DNA of 64,000 nt from Streptomyces hiroshimensis (lineage in GTDB: Bacteria; Actinomycetota; Actinomycetes; Streptomycetales; Streptomycetaceae). Numbering within the stretch: position 1 is the first letter of the stretch; each line of letters begins with the position of its first letter. The stretch is from contig NZ_BMUT01000001.1 of the NCBI RefSeq assembly GCF_014650335.1, forward strand, positions 921,037 to 985,036, given 5' to 3'. The notes beneath the pieces were generated by a model. That model was not told where the DNA came from. It searched no databases and saw only the letters and a program-made list of their open reading frames with translations. Below are positions 52,830-63,659 of this stretch, piece after piece. A program made the translations under genes and the position numbers.

Positions 52830-52982
52830 GGTGGAACAGTGCCCGCTCCGGCGAGCGCCGCTCCGCCAAACGCCAGCGACGGCGACAGGGGAGGAAGCCG
52901 GTGAGACTCCGGCACGGTCCCGCCACTGTGAGCCCGGCACCCACGCCGGGCGAGTCAGGAACTCCCGCCGTCCTCCAACCGC
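52830..52982 (+). promoter_or_regulatory. Cobalamin riboswitch upstream of cobN
   Basis: The core reads GGAAGCCGGTGAGACTCC, CGGCACGGTCCCG, B12 box GCCACTGTG (52922-52930), then a G-C arm and GAGTCAGGAACTCCC. The sequence closely parallels the cbtBA leader. The boundaries are approximate. It should reduce cobN expression when B12 is plentiful. The divergent cobG start is about 125 bases away, so only cobN is directly controlled. Confidence 0.92.
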
Positions 52983-53017
52983 CCGGGGCGCGGACCCCGA
53001 GGAAGGCTTGCCGCCGC

Positions 53018-53076
53018 ATGCGCACATTCCGGTGCCGGGCACCCCGGGCGACCCTCGAAGCCCTGGGGAGCGCCGC

Positions 53077-53080
<4 letters not shown>
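53018..53080 (+). CDS. 20-residue leader ORF between riboswitch and cobN
   Basis: A small frame starting at ATG 53018, with GGAAGG 11 bases before it. It encodes 20 residues rich in Arg and Ala and ends in TGA that overlaps the cobN GTG (GTGA). It lies immediately downstream of the riboswitch. If translated, the switch could act on this leader and control cobN by coupling. Only the position and overlap support it. Confidence 0.4.
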
Positions 53081-56700
<3,620 letters not shown>

Positions 56701-56757
56701 CGAGTAGTCCGACAATCCTACGGCGCGTGCCGGTCGCTTCACTTAGTGTGCTGCCCC

Positions 56758-57462
56758 ATGGGTGGGCAATCGCACGAGGAACGGAAGCGGCCGGCACGCG
56801 TCCTGGGAGTGACCTTCGCCGAGCTGATCGGGCAGGCGACCTGGGCCGAGCTGCTCGAAGAAGGGCACGTGCGACCGCACCGTGCCGGAGAAGTGCTGTT
56901 ACGGCAAGGGGATCCCGGCACGCACGCCCTCGCGCTGATCCGCGGGGCCGTCAAGGTGACCCGTGTGGAGCGCGACGGCCGGGTGCGCGTGCTGGCCTTC
57001 CGCGGCACGGGTGACGTGGTGGGCGAGGCGGCGGCCGCCCACAGCGGGGCCGCCCGGCTGGCCACGGTCGAGTCGGTCTCCGCCTGCACGGTCGCCGTCG
57101 TGGAGAAGGACAGGTTCACGAAGTTCGTCGACGGGCACGGCCTGTGGCCCGCCCTGCACGAGCACGCCCAGATCCGGCTGGCGGAGTCCGACACCGCCCG
57201 GTCCGGCTACGGCGGCTCCTGCCGGCGCCTGGCCGGGGCGCTGCTCGCCCTCGTCGCCGCCGTCGGCGAGACGCCGTCCCCCACCGGCCTGGAACTGGCC
57301 GTCACCCGGGCCGAACTCGCCCAGTACCTCGGCGTCTCCCGCAACACCGTCAGCAGCAGGCTGGCCGAGATCGGCGAGGGCGTCGTCGCCGGAAAGCGCA
57401 AGAGCATCGTCATCCATGACATCGACGGCCTGCGGGCGGTGGCAGCCGATGCGGGTGAGTGA
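56758..57462 (+). CDS. Crp/Fnr-family transcription regulator
   Basis: A 234-residue regulator. A cyclic-nucleotide-binding beta-roll occupies about residues 20-135 (L-R-Q-G-D-P-G near 48; G-E then R in V-V-G-E-A-A and A-A-R-L-A-T-V). Then come the dimer helix and a Crp-type winged helix (Y-L-G-V-S-R-N-T-V-S-S-R-L-A near 180). The retained Glu and Arg of the phosphate-binding cassette leave cyclic nucleotide binding possible. Codon 48 is a rare TTA (56899-56901), so translation should depend on bldA. It sits 143 bases upstream of the cyclase-led operon. ATG 56758 is preferred over GTG 56746; neither has a clear ribosome site. Confidence 0.85.
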   Translation: MGGQSHEERKRPARVLGVTFAELIGQATWAELLEEGHVRPHRAGEVLLRQGDPGTHALALIRGAVKVTRVERDGRVRVLAFRGTGDVVGEAAAAHSGAARLATVESVSACTVAVVEKDRFTKFVDGHGLWPALHEHAQIRLAESDTARSGYGGSCRRLAGALLALVAAVGETPSPTGLELAVTRAELAQYLGVSRNTVSSRLAEIGEGVVAGKRKSIVIHDIDGLRAVAADAGE

Positions 57463-57498
57463 CGGGTGAGTGGCGAGTGAGTGACCCAGGACACAAGT

Positions 57499-57521
57499 GT
57501 TGTGCACTCGCGGTGCACAAC
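57499..57521. promoter_or_regulatory. Perfect inverted repeat upstream of the cyclase-led operon
   Basis: GTTGTGCAC and GTGCACAAC flank a 5-base centre, 85 bases before the cyclase start. Arms, symmetry and position suit a dimeric regulator, most simply the Crp/Fnr protein encoded just upstream, whose recognition helix family favours GTG/CAC half-sites. A short terminator hairpin is the alternative. Confidence 0.55.
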
Positions 57522-57605
57522 GCGGTCGGCGGCTCCACGAGCATCTGAGGCACCCGCCCGGCGCATCCGGCGCGCCGGGCAAGCCCTCGGACACAGGAGT
57601 CGCCC

Positions 57606-58472
57606 ATGCCCAGCACCGGACTTCCCCCCGGCGGCGCGGCCCCGTGGAGCATCAGCCGGGACCTGCCGCCCTACCGCGGGATTCTGGCCGTGGACGCCAA
57701 GGACTTCACCGGCAGGCCCGCGGTCGAGCACGTCAGGATCACGACCCTCATCCCGCAACTCCTGCAACAGGCCCTGGAACGTGCCGGTCTGGGGCAGCTG
57801 TGGCAGGACCAGCGGTTCGCCAACAACACCGGCGACGGATTCGTCTTCGGCTTCGACCCCACGGCCCTGCCGCGAGTGATCCACCCGTTCCTGATCGAAC
57901 TGCAGGAGCTGCTCACCGACTACAACATCCACGCCACGGCCACCGGCCGCCTCCGTCTGCGCGTCAGCCTCCACGTCGGGCCGCTGCCCGACGCCGGAGC
58001 GCCGGGCGACGGCAACGGCACGCCCCGCAACGACACGCACCGGCTCCTCGACTCCACGCCCGTCAGGGCCATCCTGGCCGCGTCGAGCGAAAGCATCACC
58101 CAGGTCGCCGCGATCCTCTCCCAGCGGGTCTTCGAAGACGCCGTACTCTCCGGCTACACGCGCCGCCACCCCGACCACTTCATCGAGGTACCCGCCACGG
58201 TCGAGGGCAAGAACTTCCAGCAACGGGCCTGGCTGTACGTACCCGCCCCCTCGGGCAACCTCTACGACCGGCGGATCCTGGGCGACGAGGCGCCTGCCGC
58301 GGGCTCCGCCGAACCGGAGCGGCCTGCCGCACCCGAGTCCGAGCCGGCACCGGCACCGGCACCGGCCGTGACCAACAACTACGGCTTCCTCTCCCACGCG
58401 AAGACCGTGCGCGGCGGCCAGCACATGCACGGGCCCGGCGGCGCCGGGGGACAGGACGGCACCGGCCGATGA
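57606..58472 (+). CDS. Class III nucleotide-cyclase-like protein with a C-terminal signalling motif
   Basis: A 288-residue protein. Residues 20-215 form an adenylate/guanylate cyclase homology domain: metal Asp in I-L-A-V-D-A-K-D-F (D30), second metal Asp in T-G-D-G-F-V-F (D77), L-R-V-S-L-H-V-G-P near 120, and the N-x3-R pair N142/R146 in R-N-D-T-H-R-L-L-D. All catalytic positions seem kept, so a cyclic nucleotide product is plausible. A Pro/Ala/Glu linker (about 230-254) leads to a C-terminal motif at 256-277 (N-Y-G-F-L, then T-V-R-G-G-Q-H-M). The next protein carries a matching motif near its N terminus. AGGAG precedes ATG 57606. The stop overlaps the next ATG. Confidence 0.82.
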   Translation: MPSTGLPPGGAAPWSISRDLPPYRGILAVDAKDFTGRPAVEHVRITTLIPQLLQQALERAGLGQLWQDQRFANNTGDGFVFGFDPTALPRVIHPFLIELQELLTDYNIHATATGRLRLRVSLHVGPLPDAGAPGDGNGTPRNDTHRLLDSTPVRAILAASSESITQVAAILSQRVFEDAVLSGYTRRHPDHFIEVPATVEGKNFQQRAWLYVPAPSGNLYDRRILGDEAPAAGSAEPERPAAPESEPAPAPAPAVTNNYGFLSHAKTVRGGQHMHGPGGAGGQDGTGR

Positions 58473-60541
58473 ACGCGGACCCGAGCGACCCGGCCCAGCC
58501 CCCGCCGCCTCCGGACCTGGCCCAGGTCTTCGGGGAGATGGGCGGGCCCCCCGCCATCTGGAACTTCGGCCTCCTCACCGTCGCGGGCACCGTCGAGGGC
58601 GGTCAGCACATGGGTGCCCCTGCCGCCGCTCCCGGTGAGCCGGTCGAGAGCCGCGAAGGCGACATCGCCGCCGAGCAGACCCTCGCGGCCATGAGCGGCT
58701 TCGCCGAACCGGACTGGTTCGCCGAAGCCCTGGAAAGGGCCCGCAGCCGTGTGGTCTTCCTCGTCGGCGAGCAGGGCAGCGGACGCCGGACCGCCGCGCT
58801 GAACCTGCTGCAACGGCACACCGGAAGCTTCGCCCTGCGCGCCGTCGATTCGGACGTCGAACTGGCCACCTGGACCCTCGGAGGCTCCGGAGCCCGTGGC
58901 TACCTGATCGACGGCCTCCTGGAGACACGGACGCTCGCCCTCACGAGCATCGGGTTGGACAATCTGAGGAGGCAACTCGACCGGGCAGAGGCCTGCCTGG
59001 TCATCGTCCTCCAGCAGACGACGCAAGTGCTCGCCCACCTGAAAGGCGTCCTGCACGTCGATCCCATCCGGGCGGCATCACCGTCCGCGCGTGCGGTCCT
59101 GGACGCCAAGCTGGCCACCGCTTTGCCCGACCCGGCACGACGGAGGCCCGTCCTCGCCGGGCTTCCCGCGGGGTTCCTCGACGAGACCTTGCGGCGTGAC
59201 CCGCGACCGTCGCAGGTCGTGGAGCTCGTCTCCGAGATCGTCCGGGTCGCGGACGGAGCGACCGACGCGGCGGCCATCAGCCAGTACCTGAGCCTCTACG
59301 CCACCGATCACGCACCCGAGTTGCTGGACTCCGTCCGTGACAGCCCCGATGACCTTGCCCTGCTCCTCGCCACCTGCGTCTTCGAACACTTCGACCACAC
59401 TGTCATCGAGGAAGAGGCCCGGCGGCTGCTGGAAGTCGCTGCCGGACGCCTCGACGCCGCCCCTCCCGAGGCGGACACCACGACACCGGCGGAGAACCCC
59501 GGATTCGTCTTCCTGCGCTCCAGGAGGGAGCGCTTGGCCGCCATCGGGGCGGACCGCGGTCCCCGGGAGGTACGGGCCAACTCCGCCTACAGCTATGCCG
59601 TCGAGCCGGTGGCCTTCACCCGGCACCTCCAAGGCCGGGCCGTACTCGACCACGTCTGGCGCGAGCACCGCGAGGCCGGTGAACTGCTCGTGGAATGGCT
59701 GCGGCAGACGCCCGACACCCAGCGTCGCGCCGACCGTGCCGGTTTCATCCTCGGCCAGTTCGCGCAGTGGAGCTCCGGGTACCGGGCGCTGGCGCCCCTC
59801 GAACAGCTGGCAGCCTCCGAACGGCCCGGCGACTGGCGCATGGCCGCCCGCGCCTTCGGCGCCGCATCGGCCGACCCCGTGCTGGCCACCGCCGTCAAGA
59901 ACCGGCTGCGCGGCTGGTCCCGAGCCGCTTCCGAGTCGCTGCGCTGCACGGCGGCGCTGACGTGCGCCACGGAGTTCGGCCTGGCCCGGCCTGAGGTGGC
60001 GCTGGCGCTGCTGCACACCACGGTGACGGCGCGGGACGACGGATCCGACGCCGTCGAGTCGGCGGTCCGGCGGGCGCTGCTCTCGCTGTTCGCCGAACCC
60101 GCCCTCCGGCCACGGGTGGTCGAGGCACTCCTGCAGTGGTCGCGCCCGCCCGGACCGGCCAGGCGTACGGCGTGCGCAGCCGTCGCCCAGCTGCTGAAGA
60201 CGGCGGCCACCACGAGGGAGCCGGGGGAGTGGTGGAGCACTCACCTGCTGTCCGGGGACGCGCCTCCGGGGGCGGAACTCATCCGCTCCGCGCTCATGGA
60301 ACCGACGAGCTTCGACACCGCCCGCGCCGCCTTCCTGGAGTGGCAGCGGCGCGCGGCCGCCGATCCCCGCCGGGCACCGGTCGTGGAGCGGTTGACGGAG
60401 GCACTGGCCCCGCACCTGCGCGGCGGGGTCCTCCGGCTGTTCACCGACCTGGAACGCGCCGCGCCCGCCCCCGGCGCCGAACGCGCCGGCCTGGCCCTCG
60501 CGCAGTGGCGCGGGGCAGGCACACCACAGAGAGGCCACTGA
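58469..60541 (+). CDS. P-loop NTPase (STAND/NLR-like) with N-terminal signalling motif
   Basis: A 690-residue protein. A Pro-rich start is followed at residues 31-52 by W-N-F-G-L-L and T-V-E-G-G-Q-H-M, aligning without gaps with the cyclase-like protein's tail. An NTPase domain begins near residue 90 with V-F-L-V-G-E-Q-G-S-G-R-R-T; Arg stands where the Walker Lys is expected. A hydrophobic L-V-I-V-L-Q-Q strand near 172 could be Walker-B-like but lacks the acidic pair. The C-terminal half is all-helical, perhaps HEAT/TPR-like repeats. By analogy with NLR proteins it would oligomerise on sensing a trigger and template the partner's motif. ATG 58469 overlaps the previous stop (ATGA). Confidence 0.78.
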   Translation: MNADPSDPAQPPPPPDLAQVFGEMGGPPAIWNFGLLTVAGTVEGGQHMGAPAAAPGEPVESREGDIAAEQTLAAMSGFAEPDWFAEALERARSRVVFLVGEQGSGRRTAALNLLQRHTGSFALRAVDSDVELATWTLGGSGARGYLIDGLLETRTLALTSIGLDNLRRQLDRAEACLVIVLQQTTQVLAHLKGVLHVDPIRAASPSARAVLDAKLATALPDPARRRPVLAGLPAGFLDETLRRDPRPSQVVELVSEIVRVADGATDAAAISQYLSLYATDHAPELLDSVRDSPDDLALLLATCVFEHFDHTVIEEEARRLLEVAAGRLDAAPPEADTTTPAENPGFVFLRSRRERLAAIGADRGPREVRANSAYSYAVEPVAFTRHLQGRAVLDHVWREHREAGELLVEWLRQTPDTQRRADRAGFILGQFAQWSSGYRALAPLEQLAASERPGDWRMAARAFGAASADPVLATAVKNRLRGWSRAASESLRCTAALTCATEFGLARPEVALALLHTTVTARDDGSDAVESAVRRALLSLFAEPALRPRVVEALLQWSRPPGPARRTACAAVAQLLKTAATTREPGEWWSTHLLSGDAPPGAELIRSALMEPTSFDTARAAFLEWQRRAAADPRRAPVVERLTEALAPHLRGGVLRLFTDLERAAPAPGAERAGLALAQWRGAGTPQRGH

Positions 60542-61404
60542 TGACCACGACCACCTACCACCCCGTCGCCGCCGCCCCGTCCGCGCCGCTGTGGACCCGG
60601 GCCCGGCGCAGCCCCCTCCGGGAACTCGTCCGCTTCCGTCTCTCGCACCTCGACCACATCGCGCTGGTGCTGGTCGAGACCGGCGGGAGGGCCGGGTCCG
60701 AGCCCTCGGGGCGGTTGTCCCTGCTGAAGGCCGTGACAGGCGGGTACGCCGAGGCGTACCTCGTCGACACCGGTCCGCGCACCGGGGTCTGGCAGCTGCC
60801 CGTCGGCGCCGAGCCGGCCATGCTGGAGATCACCTGGTGGGTCACCGACCCGGCACAGACGGTCCTGAACGGCCCGGGCCCGGACGATCCCTGGGCCACC
60901 GTCAGCGGGCATCTCGACCGCCTGCTGCACACGATGGCCGCGCGCGCCCGGGCCACGGGGCAGGAGCTCACTCCGCACCACGTCGCCCAGTACCTGTCGC
61001 GGCCGCAGCCGCTGGAGGGCACGGGCCTGGTCTGCTGCGCGGAGACCACGGCGCCGGCGTTCGAGCTGCCGGGGGCGGGCGGGGGCGACAGCTCCCCGCC
61101 TCAGCTGTGGTCACCGCAGCGGCGCGAGGAGTACGAGTTCTACCTCCAGGCGGTCCGTACGGGCCCCGACGCGCTCGCCGCTCTGTGGCTGCTGCACCAT
61201 CCGAACGAGGTGCGGCACGTCCTGGAGTGGGTCACCGATCATCCGAGGGCGACCGAAGCACCGCCCCCCGAGCGCGACGTCGTCTACGAGATCCTCAACC
61301 GGCTCTCCGCGGAGGAACAGGAGCAACTGGCCAAGGCCGCGGCGGAGCGCATCTACGCCATGACGGCACCGGAAGGTCCGGCAGGGACGGAGGGAGAGCT
61401 CTGA
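60541..61404 (+). CDS. Unrecognised soluble protein of the cyclase/NTPase operon
   Basis: A 287-residue protein of unknown family. Residues 25-115 look beta-rich (L-D-H-I-A-L-V-L-V-E-T-G-G, A-Y-L-V-D-T-G-P, L-E-I-T-W-W-V), and the rest is mainly helical with a low-complexity Gly loop near 175-182. No catalytic motif, signal peptide or membrane helix is seen. The start overlaps the NTPase stop (TGATG) and the end overlaps the next ATG. It may be a sensor or regulator of the system. Confidence 0.7.
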   Translation: MTTTTYHPVAAAPSAPLWTRARRSPLRELVRFRLSHLDHIALVLVETGGRAGSEPSGRLSLLKAVTGGYAEAYLVDTGPRTGVWQLPVGAEPAMLEITWWVTDPAQTVLNGPGPDDPWATVSGHLDRLLHTMAARARATGQELTPHHVAQYLSRPQPLEGTGLVCCAETTAPAFELPGAGGGDSSPPQLWSPQRREEYEFYLQAVRTGPDALAALWLLHHPNEVRHVLEWVTDHPRATEAPPPERDVVYEILNRLSAEEQEQLAKAAAERIYAMTAPEGPAGTEGEL

Positions 61405-61604
61405 TGCCCGGTGACAGGTACTACCGGCGCGGACACTGGGTGCGCAAGCCCAGGCCCAAGCGGGGCACGAGCGGTGCATGGATCGGCCTCGCACTCGCCG
61501 CGTTCCTCGGCTGGGGCCTGCTGAACGGATGCACCGCGGAGCAGACGGACACCCCTCACGGCCCCCGGCCCCTGCCTTCGGCGAGCCCGGCGGAGTCCCC
61601 GTGA
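61404..61604 (+). CDS. Small one-helix membrane (possibly lipid-anchored) peptide
   Basis: A 66-residue protein. A basic N terminus (Y-Y-R-R-G-H-W-V-R-K-P-R-P-K-R) precedes one hydrophobic helix at about 25-42 ending L-L-N-G-C, a near-lipobox, followed by a short polar Pro-rich tail. It starts on a TGATG overlap and ends on a GTGA overlap, so it is translated as part of the operon. It could be a membrane anchor or small effector. Confidence 0.68.
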   Translation: MPGDRYYRRGHWVRKPRPKRGTSGAWIGLALAAFLGWGLLNGCTAEQTDTPHGPRPLPSASPAESP

Positions 61605-62287
61605 TACCGCGGCGGGTCCTGAGGGGAAGGCGGGTCCGGCTGCCCCGCACCCGGACCGAGACGGCGGCGGCGCTCCTCGCACTCCTCTTCCTCGCGATGA
61701 TCGCGCACCGCCTGCTCGCGCTCCTCGCCGGGCTCGGCACGTACGCCTGGCTGCTCCCCGCCCTGCTCGTCCCGCCGGCCGTGGCCTGCTGGTGGCTCAT
61801 CGGTGCCCCGCGCCGGGCACAGCGCCGGGCACGGCGCCGGGCCGGACGGGTCACCGGACTGCTCCGGCTGTCCCTGCAGCACGTGGACGCCCTCTCGCCC
61901 GGGCAGTTCGAGCTGGCGGTACGGGACCTCATGGAGCGTGACGGCATCGCCGCGCGGCATGTCGGCAGCCGGGGCGACCAGGCGGCCGACGTCATCGGCA
62001 GGGACCGGAACGGGCGGGTGTTCGTCGCTCAGTGCAAGCACACCGCGATCGGCGGGCGGGTGGGTTCCCGCGTGATGTACGAGGTGAAGGGCACGGCCGG
62101 GCCCGTGCACGGAGCCGACGTGGCCGTGGTGGTGACGAACGGCGGCTTCACCCGCGACGCACGGGCCTGGGGCGAGCGTCACGGCATCCACTGTGTGGAC
62201 AGGGACCGGTTGCGCGAATGGGCCGAAGGCCGCCGCACCCTGACGGCGCTGCTGGGGGTGCGCGACGCCGGGTCAGGGCACCGGTGA
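61601..62287 (+). CDS. Membrane-anchored Mrr-type restriction endonuclease
   Basis: A 228-residue protein. Two hydrophobic helices (about residues 22-40 and 44-68) and an Arg-rich stretch precede a PD-(D/E)xK nuclease domain of the Mrr_cat type (about 95-215): F-E-L-A-V-R-D-L-M-E-R-D, then G-D-Q-A-A-D-V-I (Asp) and V-A-Q-C-K-H (the Q-x-K of this family). Such enzymes cut foreign or modified DNA. GTG 61601 overlaps the previous stop. It is the probable DNA-cleaving arm of the operon and ends 6 bases from the converging YbaY-like gene. Confidence 0.82.
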   Translation: MIPRRVLRGRRVRLPRTRTETAAALLALLFLAMIAHRLLALLAGLGTYAWLLPALLVPPAVACWWLIGAPRRAQRRARRRAGRVTGLLRLSLQHVDALSPGQFELAVRDLMERDGIAARHVGSRGDQAADVIGRDRNGRVFVAQCKHTAIGGRVGSRVMYEVKGTAGPVHGADVAVVVTNGGFTRDARAWGERHGIHCVDRDRLREWAEGRRTLTALLGVRDAGSGHR

Positions 62288-62293
62288 CGGGGG

Positions 62294-62644
62294 TCAGGGC
62301 ACCGGTGACAGTTCCACGGTCACGTGGGGCGGTGTGGCCGGGTGGCTCTTCTTCGTGATCCAGTCGCCCGGGGTGATCGTGCCGGAGCCGTCGTGGTCGG
62401 CGTGGGCGCGGACCGTGTACCGGGAGCCCGGGGGCGGTACGGGGAAGGTCAGGCGTACGCGGGGGTACGGGGGGTGGTCCAGGCGGGTGCGGGGGAGGCA
62501 GGCGTGGGCCACTGTGCGGGACGGGGCGTCGGCCGTGCCCGTGTCCTCCACGCTCACGTGAAGGATCAGGGGGGTCCGGGGCGCGGTGGTGCCCGGTGCC
62601 AAGGTCACTTCGACTTCGATTTCCACGGGGTCCGCGACGGACAT
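62294..62644 (-). CDS. YbaY-like small beta-sandwich protein
   Basis: A 116-residue protein with the pattern of the YbaY/YscW lipoprotein-chaperone-like family: L-I-L-H-V-S-V-E-D-T-G-T-A-D-A-P-S near 30, then F-P-V-P-P-P-G-S-R-Y-T-V-R-A-H-A-D and a D-G-S-G segment. Unlike YbaY it has no signal peptide or lipobox, so it is probably cytosolic. ATG 62644 is chosen for the AGAGGTG upstream; GTG 62653 is possible. It is divergent from the astacin gene, 95 bases apart, perhaps sharing regulation. Confidence 0.65.
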   Translation of the reverse strand: MSVADPVEIEVEVTLAPGTTAPRTPLILHVSVEDTGTADAPSRTVAHACLPRTRLDHPPYPRVRLTFPVPPPGSRYTVRAHADHDGSGTITPGDWITKKSHPATPPHVTVELSPVP

Positions 62645-62739
62645 ACGCCTCACCTCTTGTCAGACAGCATATCTCTCAGTATTTTCCGGAATTGAGACCT
62701 ATAAGGTCGACTGAGGTTGACGGAAGTCGGGGTGGAACC

Positions 62740-63558
62740 ATGTCCCCTGCCGAGACCGATGATGCCGGTGCGGGCCGCGGGGAATTCCCTTCCCCGCCCG
62801 CGGCGAAGACGGTGAAGACCGCGCTGATCGCCGGTGCGACGTTCGACATCCGGGCCGTCCGGTACGTGGAGATCGACGGACTGGCCGTATTCGAGGGCGA
62901 TATCGTCCTCGGTACCGCGGCCGAGGTCGAGCGGCGCACGCAGGCCGCGCAATACCATCCCGAAACGGGGCTTCCGCAGTCGGCGGTGGCCGTCGTGGGG
63001 CCGGGCGTCCGCTGGCCGGGCCACGTGGTGCCCTTCGAGATCGACCCCGCGCTGCCGAACCGGCAGCGGGTCACCGACGCCGTCGCGCACTGGGAATCCC
63101 GCACGCAGATGCGCTTCCCGCGGCGGTCCGGGCAGCCGGACTACGTGCGGTTCGTGCCGGGCGACGGCTGTTCGTCGTTCGTGGGCCGCCGGGGCGGCCG
63201 CCAGGACATCACCCTCGGCGGCAACTGCAGCACCGGCAACGCCATTCACGAGATCGGGCACGCCGTGGGACTGTGGCACGAGCAGAGCCGCGAGGACCGG
63301 GACCGCTTCGTGACCGTCCACTTCGAGAACGTCATCCCGGGCTTCGAGCACAACTTCGACCAGCACATCGCGGACGGCGACGACGTCGGTCCGTACGACT
63401 ACGGCTCGATCATGCATTACCCGCGGGACGCGTTCTCCCGGAACGGGCTGGACACCATCACTCCCACCGATCCCGGTGCCGTCATCGGTCAGCGGATCGG
63501 GCTCAGCCCGCGGGACATCGACGCGGTCCGCGCGATTTTCGATCCGGCACCCGCATAA
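62740..63558 (+). CDS. Astacin-type zinc metalloprotease (M12A) without a visible signal peptide
   Basis: A 272-residue protein. Residues 85-270 are an astacin catalytic domain: the extended zinc motif H-E-I-G-H-A-V-G-L-W-H-E near 170 with third His and Glu, and the Met-turn S-I-M-H-Y near 225. Two Cys (near 147 and 165) may pair. The first 85 residues could be a propeptide but contain no N-terminal hydrophobic signal, odd for a secreted protease family. ATG 62740 lacks an ideal ribosome site. The stop codon lies inside a 12-bp tandem repeat. Confidence 0.85.
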   Translation: MSPAETDDAGAGRGEFPSPPAAKTVKTALIAGATFDIRAVRYVEIDGLAVFEGDIVLGTAAEVERRTQAAQYHPETGLPQSAVAVVGPGVRWPGHVVPFEIDPALPNRQRVTDAVAHWESRTQMRFPRRSGQPDYVRFVPGDGCSSFVGRRGGRQDITLGGNCSTGNAIHEIGHAVGLWHEQSREDRDRFVTVHFENVIPGFEHNFDQHIADGDDVGPYDYGSIMHYPRDAFSRNGLDTITPTDPGAVIGQRIGLSPRDIDAVRAIFDPAPA

Positions 63559-63609
63559 GGGCCCGCATAAGGGCCCGGTGAAGGAAGGCCCGGTAAGGGC
63601 CCCGTAACC
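63550..63609. repeat. Short tandem repeat at the end of the astacin gene
   Basis: Two perfect 12-base units CCCGCATAAGGG (63550-63561, 63562-63573) are followed by three decayed units (CCCGGTGAAGG, CCCGGTAAGGG, CCCCGTAACC). The first unit contains the astacin stop codon. Confidence 0.8.
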
Positions 63610-63659
63610 CCGGGTACTTCGAGTTGGGCCCCCGGCCGGTGGTCACTAGGATCATTCCA

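Noticed and set aside
52627..53076. In-frame upstream extension of cobN
   Set aside because: It crosses the riboswitch and part of cobG on the other strand; GTG 53077 matches the family start.
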